64,000 bases of DNA from Burkholderia ambifaria AMMD (GTDB lineage Bacteria; Pseudomonadota; Gammaproteobacteria; Burkholderiales; Burkholderiaceae). Below the pieces are notes generated by a model that worked only from the letters and a program-made list of their open reading frames with translations, ran no database searches and had not been told where the DNA came from. Made by a program: the position numbers and the translations under genes. Shown piece by piece: positions 42,177 through 50,582 of this stretch. The number at the start of each line of letters is the position of its first letter. Positions within the stretch are counted from its first letter, which is position 1. The stretch covers positions 2,356,001 to 2,420,000 of the forward strand of contig NC_008391.1 in the NCBI RefSeq assembly GCF_000203915.1, read 5' to 3'.

Positions 42177-43157
42177 TCAAAGATCGAGGACGAGCACCGC
42201 CGAGCGCGCACGCGACACGCAGCAGCAGATCACCGTGTTGCTCGCGCGCTCGGCCTTGCTGAGGCAGTGGTCGCGATGATCGGGCTCACCGTCGAGCACC
42301 GGCACCATGCAGGTGCCGCACACGCCTTCGCCGCATGACGTGTCGACCTCGATGCCGATGCGCGCGAGCGCGTCGACGATCGACGTGTCGGGCGCGACGC
42401 GCACCGATTGCCCGCTGCGCTGCAGCCGCACTTCGAAGCCTTCGGCCGGCGCGGCATCCGTGGCGGCATCGGCCGCGGCCGGTTCCGCCGCGAAGCGTTC
42501 GAGATGAATCGCATCCTCGGGAATCCGCGTGGCCGCCGCCGCGACGACCGCATCCATGAACGGGCCGGGGCCGCACGTGTACACATGGGCGCGCGCATCG
42601 ATCGCTTCGACGCAGCGGCCGAGCTCGGCCGCCAGCGCATCGGGCTCGATGCCGTAGTGGAATGTCACGTGCGTGGCGAACGGGTCGGCCGACAGTTCGT
42701 CGACGAAGGCCGCGTGTTCCCGGCTGCGCGCGAAGTAGTGCAACCGGTAGCGCGCGCCGCGCTGCTCGAGTGCATACGCCATCGACAGCAGCGGCGTGAT
42801 GCCGATCCCGGCCGCGATCAGCACATGTTCGCTTGCGTCGTCCGTCAGACGAAACAGGTTGCGCGGCGCGCCGATCGACAGCTCGGCGCCGACGCACACG
42901 TCGTCGTGCAGCGAGCGCGAGCCGCCGCGCGAGCGCGCTTCCTTCTTCACCGCGAACAGATAGCTGCCGCGCTCGTCGGGGCGGCCGCACAGCGAATACT
43001 GCCGCGTGACGCCGGACGGCGCAGTGACGTCGATATGGGCGCCCGGCTCGTACGCGTCGAACGGCTGGCCGTCGACACGCGAGACCCGGAAACAGCGGAT
43101 GTCCTGCGCCGCGTCGATCAGCGCATCGATCCGGACCTGGTGGCGGTTCGCTTGCAT
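42177..43157 (-). CDS. iacF: FNR-type oxygenase reductase with C-terminal plant-type ferredoxin domain (IacF-like)
   Basis: 326 residues, phthalate-dioxygenase-reductase architecture. The flavin domain has RQYSLCGRPDERGSYLFAVK and the NAD domain HVLIAAGIGITPLLSMAYAL and HVYTCGPGPFMDAV. The C-terminal [2Fe-2S] domain has ligands in DTSCGEGVCGTCMVPVLDG and a distal Cys near CLSKAERASNTVICCC. It moves electrons from NAD(P)H to the IacCD Rieske oxygenase. It stands alone on the minus strand, 51 bases past the end of the LysR gene. Confidence 0.87.
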   Translation of the reverse strand: MQANRHQVRIDALIDAAQDIRCFRVSRVDGQPFDAYEPGAHIDVTAPSGVTRQYSLCGRPDERGSYLFAVKKEARSRGGSRSLHDDVCVGAELSIGAPRNLFRLTDDASEHVLIAAGIGITPLLSMAYALEQRGARYRLHYFARSREHAAFVDELSADPFATHVTFHYGIEPDALAAELGRCVEAIDARAHVYTCGPGPFMDAVVAAAATRIPEDAIHLERFAAEPAAADAATDAAPAEGFEVRLQRSGQSVRVAPDTSIVDALARIGIEVDTSCGEGVCGTCMVPVLDGEPDHRDHCLSKAERASNTVICCCVSRARSAVLVLDL

Positions 43158-43312
43158 GGGTGTTCCGTGGGGTAGGAAGAAACCGGCGCGGCGGATACCG
43201 CGCCGTCATGCAGCCGAGAATAGGGATGGGCATCGCATAAATCAAATCGATAAAAAAGCGATGCCGGAATCAGTGGGATGGATAATTGATCCGCGACCCG
43301 ATCGCCACGCGC

Positions 43313-44710
43313 TCAGCGTGCGGCGACCGCGTTGCCGCCGTCGATGGCCACGCTGGCCGACGCGGCCGCATGGCCACGCTCGCGTTCGAGACTGCGGCGG
43401 TACTGCCGGCACCCGGCCGCGAGCAGCAGCGCGGCGAGCGTGGCGGCGACGACGTTGACGATCGACATCGAATGGCCGACCGCCGCCGGCGCGCCGAACA
43501 CGCGATCGGTGAACAGCGCGACGACGGTCGTGCCGATGCCGAGCGCGATCAGGTTCGACACGAGCAGGAACAGCGCTGAGATCTGCGCGCGCATCTGGTT
43601 CGGCGCGAGCGTCTGCATCGCGGCGGTCGACGTCGGCATCGGGAACGACGCGAAGAACATCGCGACGACGAGCATCGCGAGCGACGCCGGCAGGCTGTCG
43701 AGCTGCGTGAACAGCGTCTCGGGAATGACCATGCACGCGGCGCCGATCGCGCCCGCACGCATCGGCGCATCACTGCGTCCGCGGCGCAGCAGCCAGTCGT
43801 TGAGCCAGCCGCCGCAGAACACGCCGGCCGTGTTCGCGACCAGCAGCACGATGCCGAGCGTGTAGCCGGCTTCGACGGCCGTCATCCCGAAGTGGCGGAT
43901 ATAGAACGCGGGCGTCCAGCTCAGCAGGCAGTACAGCGTCATCGCGTAGAACGAGAAGCCGAGGTAGTGGCACGTGAAGGTCGCGCGATGCGTGCCGACG
44001 AAGCGCAGCGAATCGCGCATCGACACGCGCCGCACGGCGCCCGAGCGATCCTGCGCGAGCCCCTTGCGCTGCGGGTCGCGCACGGTCGCGGCGAACAGCA
44101 GCGCGACGAGAATCCCCGGCAGCCCGACGATCAGGAACGTGACCTGCCACGCGTGCACCTGCCCGACGAGCGGCAGCGTGAACGCGCTCGCATGCTTGAG
44201 CAGCGCGATCACGTAGCCGCCGATCAGGAACGCGACGCCGCCGCCGATGAACGAGCCGAGCGAATACACGGCGATCGCGCGGCCGAGCTTCTCCTTCGGG
44301 AAGTAGTCGGCGAGCATCGAATACGCGCCGGGCGACAGCGCGGCCTCGCCGACGCCGACCCCCATGCGTGCGACGAACATCTGCACGAAATGCTGGCTGA
44401 GCCCGCACGCGGCGGTCGCGACGCTCCACAGCGCGATGCCGAGCGCGATGATGCGCGGGCGCGCGTAGCGGTCGGCGAGATACGCGACGGGCAGCCCCAT
44501 CACCGCGTAGAACAGCGAGAACGCGAAGCCGTTGAGCAGGCTGAACTGCGTGTCGGTCAGGTGCAGGTCGCGCTTGATCGGTTCGATCATCAGGACGAGC
44601 ACCTGGCGGTCGACGAACGAAAAGACGTACGCGAGCATGCAGACGACGACGACATACCATTCGTACGTATAGCGCTTGCCGTCGGCAGCGCGGGCCGTAG
44701 GTGCGGACAT
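43313..44710 (-). CDS. MFS transporter (Spinster-like), probable IAA-island permease
   Basis: 465 residues, 12 membrane segments. The N-terminal YVFSFVDRQVLVLMIEPIKR, LTDTQFSLLNGFAFSLFYAV and ARMGVGVGEAALSPGAYSML are typical of the Spns/aromatic-acid MFS group. TGGAGAAT precedes the ATG at 44710. It is divergent from a porin gene and adjacent to iacF, so uptake of IAA or a related aromatic acid is the best guess. Confidence 0.87.
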   Translation of the reverse strand: MSAPTARAADGKRYTYEWYVVVVCMLAYVFSFVDRQVLVLMIEPIKRDLHLTDTQFSLLNGFAFSLFYAVMGLPVAYLADRYARPRIIALGIALWSVATAACGLSQHFVQMFVARMGVGVGEAALSPGAYSMLADYFPKEKLGRAIAVYSLGSFIGGGVAFLIGGYVIALLKHASAFTLPLVGQVHAWQVTFLIVGLPGILVALLFAATVRDPQRKGLAQDRSGAVRRVSMRDSLRFVGTHRATFTCHYLGFSFYAMTLYCLLSWTPAFYIRHFGMTAVEAGYTLGIVLLVANTAGVFCGGWLNDWLLRRGRSDAPMRAGAIGAACMVIPETLFTQLDSLPASLAMLVVAMFFASFPMPTSTAAMQTLAPNQMRAQISALFLLVSNLIALGIGTTVVALFTDRVFGAPAAVGHSMSIVNVVAATLAALLLAAGCRQYRRSLERERGHAAASASVAIDGGNAVAAR

Positions 44711-45121
44711 GCGGATTCTCCAGGAGCGGGCGGTGGAAAGACGCGGCGCCGGCCTCGCGGGCCGGGCGCCGTCGCGGCGCGAAAGCGTGCGGGTGACACG
44801 TGTCGGAGACGCAGCGTAGTCGGCCAAATTCGGCCGCCATAGCCGGAGTGACAGCCGCGCCACACGGACCTTTACCGACCCGGATAAAGAAAACACCGAG
44901 GCCGTGGGTGCGGGGCGGCGCGCAGCGCGCGTGCGGCGGGGCGCGCGCGCATCATGCGGCGCATCTATAAGCGTTATAGAGCGGATTGCGTCGACGTCCG
45001 AAATTGTCGTTCCTAGACTCGGCCCGGTTTTGATCGGCAGTGTTCGCACGAGATCGCGAACGCGTTTCACATCGAGCGGCGCGACGCCGACCGGCGCCGG
45101 AATGACTACGGGACGACGAAG
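44711..45121. promoter_or_regulatory. Divergent MFS/porin region with a 17-base dyad
   Basis: 411 bases without a gene. It contains the perfect dyad TCTATAA-GCG-TTATAGA at 44964-44980, standing out in GC-rich surroundings. It fits a LysR-type core (ATA-N7-TAT / T-N11-A) and lies about 140 bases before the porin start. The rest is GC-rich and unremarkable. Confidence 0.55.
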
Positions 45122-46252
45122 ATGAACCATCCGAACGGGCGGGCCGACCAGCTTGCCGTACCGCGTGCCACGCTGGTTGCCGCGCTCCTGGCGTGCGCGT
45201 CGCTGCCGGCCCTCGCGCAATCGAGCGTGACGCTCTACGGCCGCATCGACACCGCGATCGAATACGCGAACGCCGGGCCGAACCACGTGACGCGCATGGG
45301 CAGCGGCAACCTGTGGGCGTCGCAGTGGGGGTTGAAGGGCGTCGAGGATCTCGGCGGCGGCTACGCGGCGATCTTCAAGCTCGAGGACGGCTTCAACGCG
45401 GCGAGCGGCGCGCTGTCGAACAGCAGCGCGCTGTTCGGCCGCGAGGCGTGGGTCGGCATTACCGGGCCGTTCGGCGGCGTGCAGTTCGGCGAGCTCTACA
45501 CGATCCTGCACACCACGCTCGTCACGTACAGCCTGCCCGGTCTCGGCGCAGGCCTCGCGTGGGGCAACGCGACGAACAACTTCGTCGGGCCCGCGTTCCT
45601 GCGCGTGCGCAACTCGATGCGCTACACGTCGCCGCGCTACGCCGGCTTCCTGCTCCGCGCGATGGCCGCGCGCGGCACCAACGGCGCGACCGGCCAGCCG
45701 GCGACGCTCGGCGATACGTACGGCGCGGGCCTCAACTACGCGCGCGGCGGATTGTCGGTCGACGTCGACTACATGCAGCAGAAGTTCAGCCCGGTCGCCG
45801 CATCCGCGCTCGGTGCCACGAGCACGGCCGCGAACGGCAACTACACGCTCGGCGCGATCTCGTACGACTTCAGCGTCGTGAAGATCGCCGCGCTGTACAT
45901 GCGCCATCGCGGCGGCCCCGACGTCGGGGCCGCGATCGACAGCCAGAGTGCGTATCCGCACAGCGACACGATGGAGCTCAGCGCGACGGTGCCGATCGGC
46001 CGCGCGTCGCTGCTGCTGAGCATCGGCCACTACCGGAAGGTCGCGGACAGCGACGGCAACGCCGATTCGTACGGCATCCGCTTCGACTATCCGCTGTCGA
46101 AGCGCACGGTGCTGTACACGGGCGCGGCGATGGTGCGCAACGGCGCGCATGCGCGCTTCGTCGTGAACGGCGCGGCGGGCGGCGGCGTCGCGGTCGCGAA
46201 ACCCGGCGCGACCGCCAGCTCGATCGTCGCGGGCATCCTCACGTCGTTCTGA
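45122..46252 (+). CDS. Gram-negative (Porin_4/OmpC-like) outer-membrane porin
   Basis: 376 residues. Signal peptide to about residue 33 (LVAALLACASLPALAQ). The mature barrel starts SSVTLYGRIDTAIEYANAGP, the standard Burkholderia porin N-terminus, and ends in the aromatic C-terminal Phe (AGILTSF). It forms a trimeric 16-strand channel. Next to the MFS gene it probably admits the aromatic substrate to the periplasm. Confidence 0.92.
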   Translation: MNHPNGRADQLAVPRATLVAALLACASLPALAQSSVTLYGRIDTAIEYANAGPNHVTRMGSGNLWASQWGLKGVEDLGGGYAAIFKLEDGFNAASGALSNSSALFGREAWVGITGPFGGVQFGELYTILHTTLVTYSLPGLGAGLAWGNATNNFVGPAFLRVRNSMRYTSPRYAGFLLRAMAARGTNGATGQPATLGDTYGAGLNYARGGLSVDVDYMQQKFSPVAASALGATSTAANGNYTLGAISYDFSVVKIAALYMRHRGGPDVGAAIDSQSAYPHSDTMELSATVPIGRASLLLSIGHYRKVADSDGNADSYGIRFDYPLSKRTVLYTGAAMVRNGAHARFVVNGAAGGGVAVAKPGATASSIVAGILTSF

Positions 46253-46272
46253 GCGCCGAGCGTTGCCGCTGG

Positions 46273-46298
46273 CCGCCTGCGCCGCTACGCGCAGGCGG
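46273..46298. terminator. GC-rich hairpin between convergent porin and LysR genes
   Basis: Perfect ten-base stem CCGCCTGCGC (46273-46282) and GCGCAGGCGG (46289-46298), loop CGCTAC. It overlaps the last codons of the LysR gene. It lacks a T-run, but its position between converging genes suits a bidirectional terminator. Confidence 0.45.
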
Positions 46299-47322
46299 GC
46301 GGGTGCGGCGCGAGCCATGCGTCGAACGGCGGCTGCCGGCCGATATCGAACAACTCCAGCAGCAGCGCACGCAGCCAGCGATGGCCCGGGTCTGCATCGA
46401 AGCGCCGGTGCCAGTACGCGTTGACGGCCCATTCGCCGGCCCCGGCGATCTCGTACAGCGTGCACGGCTGACGCGCGGCGAACGTGATCGCGACGGTCTC
46501 CGGCAGGATCAGCGCGTAATCGCCGTGTTCGAGCAGCGCCGGCACCACCATGAAGTCGGGCAGCGCGGCCCGTACGCGCGGCATCAGTCCGTGCCGCTCG
46601 AGCAATTGCATCGACTGCGGATGCGATGTCACGGCGACGAAGCGCAGCGTGTCCGGCGCGTTGCCGTCGAGCACGAAATCGTCGGGCAGCGCGACGCGTT
46701 GCGCGGTGCGGCGCGGCATCAGCAACACGCAGCGCTCGTGCAGGAGCGCCGCGCGCTGGAAATGGCTCGACGCATCCGCGAAATGCCCGAGCGCGAAATC
46801 GATGCGGCCCGATTCGAGCGCGACGTTGAGCTGGCATTCGTCGACGTGCAGCGTCTCGATCACCGCGCCCGGTGCGCGCCGGTCGAAGGCCGCGAGCAGC
46901 GTCGGCAGGAAGGCGCTCGCCGCGAAATCGCTCATGTGCAGCCGGAACACGCGCTGCGTGCTGTCCGGCGTGAACCGAGAGCCTTCGTCGAGCACGTCCT
47001 GCAGGATCGCGAGCGCCTTGTCGACCGAGATCGCGAGCCGCTGCGCGCGCGGCGTCGGCTCGACGCCGGTGCCGGTGCGCACGAACAGCGCGTCGCGGAA
47101 CATCAGCCGCAAGCGGCCGAGCGCGTAGCTGACCGACGGCTGCGTGACGCCGAGCCGCAGTGCCGCGCGGCCGACGTGCCGCTCCTCGTACACCGCACGA
47201 AACGTCTTCAGCAAGTTGAGATCGAGATCCTGCACGCGCAGGCCGTCGGGCGAGTCGCCGTCGTGCGGTGAAGGTTCGGCGCGGGCCGAGGCCGGCGCCC
47301 GGCTAGTGGCGGAGTGCGTCAT
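46285..47322 (-). CDS. LysR-family transcriptional regulator
   Basis: 345 residues. An N-terminal extension of about 30 residues precedes the helix-turn-helix (DLDLNLLKTFRAVYEERHVG, TQPSVSYALGRLRLMFRDAL). The ligand domain follows to the C-terminus. It is of the same NahR-like subgroup as the regulator at 41205. Its start overlaps the stop of an AraC-family gene (ATGA), so the two regulators are co-expressed. Confidence 0.88.
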   Translation of the reverse strand: MTHSATSRAPASARAEPSPHDGDSPDGLRVQDLDLNLLKTFRAVYEERHVGRAALRLGVTQPSVSYALGRLRLMFRDALFVRTGTGVEPTPRAQRLAISVDKALAILQDVLDEGSRFTPDSTQRVFRLHMSDFAASAFLPTLLAAFDRRAPGAVIETLHVDECQLNVALESGRIDFALGHFADASSHFQRAALLHERCVLLMPRRTAQRVALPDDFVLDGNAPDTLRFVAVTSHPQSMQLLERHGLMPRVRAALPDFMVVPALLEHGDYALILPETVAITFAARQPCTLYEIAGAGEWAVNAYWHRRFDADPGHRWLRALLLELFDIGRQPPFDAWLAPHPPACA

Positions 47323-48293
47323 GGTGCTTGCCTCGCGGTGACGGAAGGCGCGTGGCCGTAACGCCGCGCATAGGCCTTCGCGAAATGGCCGAAGCCATGA
47401 ATGCCGTGCGCGATCAGCACGTCGGTCACGCTGCGCGCGTCGCCGCGTTGCAGCGCGGCGTGCACCGCGGCAAGCCGACGCTCGCGCACGTAGGCGGCCG
47501 GCGTGGTGTTCAGGAACGCGCGAAACGCATGCTGCAGCGTGCGCGGCGCGACGCCCGCGACGGCCGCCAGCGCGGCGAGCGCGAGCGGTTCGCCGAGATG
47601 CGCGTCGACGTGGTCGCATGCGCGGCGCACGTGCGCCGGCAGCGGCGGCGTGCCGCGCGTCAACGGGGCGCTGTACGAATGCGGCAGATGCGTGAGGAGC
47701 AGCGACATCAGCCACGCGGTGAGATCGGCGCCGAACGTCGTCGCCGATGTGCCGATGCCCGGCTGCGCGCCGAGCCGGCACAGATACTCGAACGTCGACG
47801 GCACGAGCGCGGCCCCCGCGCCGTTGCCGCCCGCGGCGAGCTCGAACTGCAGCGGCCGCGTGAGCGTCGCGTGCAGCATGTCCTGCAGCTTGCGCTCGAG
47901 TGCGCCGCGCTCCAGCCGCAGCACCAGGTTGCGGCAATCCGGGCTCGTGCTCAGGCGGCTCGCGAGCGCCGGCGACGACACGGTCAGCTCGCCCGGGCCC
48001 GCACGCGCGACCCGCTGGCCGGCCCGCAGCTCGCACGCGCCCGACAGCGTCAGCCGGAACAGGAAGTGATCGGCATCGTCGCCGAAATCGATGCGCGTTT
48101 CGCGGCCGTAGCAGAGTTCGAGCAGCGCGCCATGATGCAGCGGCACCTCGTACAGCTCCGCATGAAACGGATCGCGGCCGTGCGCGGCCATCCGGTGCGG
48201 CCCGAGCCGGTGCGCGACCGCGCGTTCGACTTCGTCGGGCGCATGCAGCGTGCCGAGCCGGTTCGGCGCATGTCGGGAGAGGGCGATGTCCAT
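47319..48293 (-). CDS. AraC-family transcriptional regulator
   Basis: 324 residues. An AraC_binding_2-like cupin N-terminal domain (HGALLELCYGRETRIDFGDD, FLFRLTLSGACELRAGQ) is followed by an AraC helix-turn-helix pair (AAVAGVAPRTLQHAFRAFLN, HGIHGFGHFAKAYARRYG). It resembles the XylS/AndR group that responds to aromatic acids. Divergent from the opine-dehydrogenase-like gene, with a 149-base promoter gap between; the chosen start is the ATG at 48293. Confidence 0.87.
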   Translation of the reverse strand: MDIALSRHAPNRLGTLHAPDEVERAVAHRLGPHRMAAHGRDPFHAELYEVPLHHGALLELCYGRETRIDFGDDADHFLFRLTLSGACELRAGQRVARAGPGELTVSSPALASRLSTSPDCRNLVLRLERGALERKLQDMLHATLTRPLQFELAAGGNGAGAALVPSTFEYLCRLGAQPGIGTSATTFGADLTAWLMSLLLTHLPHSYSAPLTRGTPPLPAHVRRACDHVDAHLGEPLALAALAAVAGVAPRTLQHAFRAFLNTTPAAYVRERRLAAVHAALQRGDARSVTDVLIAHGIHGFGHFAKAYARRYGHAPSVTARQAP

Positions 48294-48442
48294 GCGGTGG
48301 CCTCGTGTCGGATGCGTGGGTGCGGCGTCATGCGCGTCGCCGCGATTGCGTTGCGCGAACGGGCGTGCCGTTGCGTGTTTTGAAGCGACGCGCTGCGCGC
48401 CGCCGCGTAGTCTCGGCAACACTCACTCACCGGGAGAAAACG

Positions 48443-49549
48443 ATGAAGGTATGTGTACTGGGCGGCGGCCACGGCTGCCATGCGGCCGCGATCGACCTGT
48501 TCGAGAAGGGCCACGACGTGACGTGGTGGCGGCGCGACCGCGAACCGCATGCGCGGCTGCGCGAGCTCGGCGCGTTGCACGTGACCGACTATCGCGGCGA
48601 GCGCGCGGTGCCGCTCGGCGATGCGCCCGGCGCGATCCGGCTGACCGACGATCTCGCGGCCGCGCTGCGCGGCGCGCCGCTCGTCGTGGTGCCGCTGCCG
48701 GCCGTGTCGCACGACGCGCTGGCCGCGCAGGTCGCACCGCTGCTCGAGGACGGCCAGGTCGTGTTCCTGCCGCCCGGCACGTTCGGCAGCTTCGTGTTCG
48801 CACGCGCGGCGGCCGATGCCGGCAACCGTGCGCGCGTCGCGTACGCCGAGACGGGCACGTTGCCGTACCTGGTGCGCAAGCACGGCGACAACGCGGTCGT
48901 GATCAGTGCATACGCGACGCGCCTGCCGACCGGCGTGTTTCCCGCGAACGCGGCCGGCTGGGCGTTCGACGTGCTGCGCGTCGGCTATCCGTCGGTCGAG
49001 CCGGTCGAGGACGCGCTGTCCGGCGCGCTGATGAACGCGGGCCCGGTGATCCATCCGCCGCTGATCCTGATGAACGCCGGGCCGCTCGAACACTTCGATG
49101 CGTGGGACATCCACAACGAGGGCACGCAACCGTCGATCCGCCGCGTGACGAACGCGCTCGACGCCGAACGCATCGCCGTGCGCGAGGCGCTCGGCTACCG
49201 CGCGCCGCATTTCCCGCTCGCGGACCACTACGCGACCGACGGCGACGAATGGATGTACGGGCGCGGCGCGCACGGCAAGCTGACCGACAGCGGCGACTGG
49301 CGCGAGAAGATCGATTTGCGCACGCATCGCTACATGCTCGAGGACACCCGGCTCGGGCTGTCCTTCATCGTGTCGTGTGGGCGCTGGGCCAACGTGCCGA
49401 CGCCCGTTGCGCAGGGGCTGCTGAGCGTCGCGTCGGCCGTCACCGGCCGCGACCTGTATGCGCAAGGGCGCACGCTCGATGGTTTGGGTCTTGCCGCGCT
49501 GTCGCGCGACGCGCTGCGCGCGCTGCTCGATGCGGGGTACGCCGCATGA
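48443..49549 (+). CDS. Opine/octopine dehydrogenase-like protein
   Basis: 368 residues. NAD(P)-binding motif at the extreme N-terminus (KVCVLGGGHGCHAAAIDLFE), then the all-helical opine-dehydrogenase domain (MNAGPVIHPPLILMNAGPLE, HFPLADHYATDGDEWMYGRG). Enzymes of this fold join or split an amino acid and an oxo acid by reductive amination, although many bacterial homologues are uncharacterised. GGGAG precedes the ATG. It overlaps the next dehydrogenase gene by four bases. Confidence 0.85.
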   Translation: MKVCVLGGGHGCHAAAIDLFEKGHDVTWWRRDREPHARLRELGALHVTDYRGERAVPLGDAPGAIRLTDDLAAALRGAPLVVVPLPAVSHDALAAQVAPLLEDGQVVFLPPGTFGSFVFARAAADAGNRARVAYAETGTLPYLVRKHGDNAVVISAYATRLPTGVFPANAAGWAFDVLRVGYPSVEPVEDALSGALMNAGPVIHPPLILMNAGPLEHFDAWDIHNEGTQPSIRRVTNALDAERIAVREALGYRAPHFPLADHYATDGDEWMYGRGAHGKLTDSGDWREKIDLRTHRYMLEDTRLGLSFIVSCGRWANVPTPVAQGLLSVASAVTGRDLYAQGRTLDGLGLAALSRDALRALLDAGYAA

Positions 49550-50556
49550 CGGCCGCCCTCGACGTGACGCGCGTGCACGTGCTCGGCGCGGGACGCATGG
49601 GGCAGGGGATCGCGCTCGTGTTCGCATTCGCGGGCCTCGACGTGATGCTGATCGACTTCAAGCCGCGCGACGCGCAAGGGTGGCGTGCATTCGAGGAGCG
49701 CACGCGCGGCGAGATCCTGCGGCCGCTGCATGCGCAGGTCGCGCTCGGCCGCATCGATCGCGCGCAGGCCGACGCCGTCGTCGCGCGCATCGCGCTGGTT
49801 CACCGCGACGGCGCGGCGCACGCGGTGCGCGACGCCGGAATCGTGTTCGAAGCGCTGCCGGAAGTGCTCGACGCGAAGGCTGACGCGCTGCGCTGGATCG
49901 GAGAACATGTCGGTGCGCGTGCAACCATCGCGTCGACGACGTCGACGTTCGTCGTCACCACGTTGCAGCGCCATGTCGCGCACCCGGAGCGGATGCTGAA
50001 CGCGCACTGGCTGAACCCGGCGCTGCTGATGCCGCTCGTCGAGATCAGCCGCAGCGACGTGACGGATCAGTCGATTGTCGATGCGCTCGCCGCGCTGCTC
50101 GAGCGCGTCGGCAAGAAGCCGGTGATCTGCGGGCCGGCGCCCGGCTACATCGTGCCGCGAATCCAGGCGCTCGCGATGAACGAGGCCGCGCGGATGGTCG
50201 AGGAGGGCGTCGCGAGCGCCGCGGACATCGACACGGCGATCCGCACCGGCTTCGGCCCGCGCTTCGCGGTGCTCGGGCTGCTCGAGTTCATCGACTGGGG
50301 CGGCTGCGACATCCTGTACTACGCGTCGACGTATCTCGCCGGCGAGATCGGTCCGCGCTTCGCGCCGGCCGCGAGCGTCGTGCGCAACATGGAGGCCGGG
50401 CGCGACGGCGTGCGCACAGGTACCGGGTTCCACGACTATGCGCAGGTCGATGTGCCGGCTTACATGCAGCAACGGCTCGGCGAGTTCGCGCGCCTGCTCG
50501 ACCACCTCGGGCTCGCGCCCGCGTTCGATGCCGCACGGCGCGATTCCGGGGCCTGA
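49546..50556 (+). CDS. 3-hydroxyacyl-CoA dehydrogenase-like oxidoreductase
   Basis: 336 residues. NAD motif VHVLGAGRMGQGIALVFAFA at the N-terminus and the C-terminal 3HCDH domain (ICGPAPGYIVPRIQALAMNE, IRTGFGPRFAVLGLLEFIDW). It could act on a hydroxyacyl-CoA or on a free 3-hydroxy acid such as carnitine-like substrates. It starts within the stop of the opine-dehydrogenase-like gene (ATGA), so the pair is one functional unit. Confidence 0.85.
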   Translation: MTAALDVTRVHVLGAGRMGQGIALVFAFAGLDVMLIDFKPRDAQGWRAFEERTRGEILRPLHAQVALGRIDRAQADAVVARIALVHRDGAAHAVRDAGIVFEALPEVLDAKADALRWIGEHVGARATIASTTSTFVVTTLQRHVAHPERMLNAHWLNPALLMPLVEISRSDVTDQSIVDALAALLERVGKKPVICGPAPGYIVPRIQALAMNEAARMVEEGVASAADIDTAIRTGFGPRFAVLGLLEFIDWGGCDILYYASTYLAGEIGPRFAPAASVVRNMEAGRDGVRTGTGFHDYAQVDVPAYMQQRLGEFARLLDHLGLAPAFDAARRDSGA

Positions 50557-50582
50557 GCGTCGCACGGCGCGCGGCCGCGCGG

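Noticed and set aside
43313..46837. A 1174-codon minus-strand open frame spanning the MFS gene and the antisense of the porin
   Set aside because: Only its 3' 465 codons (from 44710) have transporter homology and a ribosome site. The rest is Arg-rich antisense of the porin, a normal effect of GC-rich codon usage.
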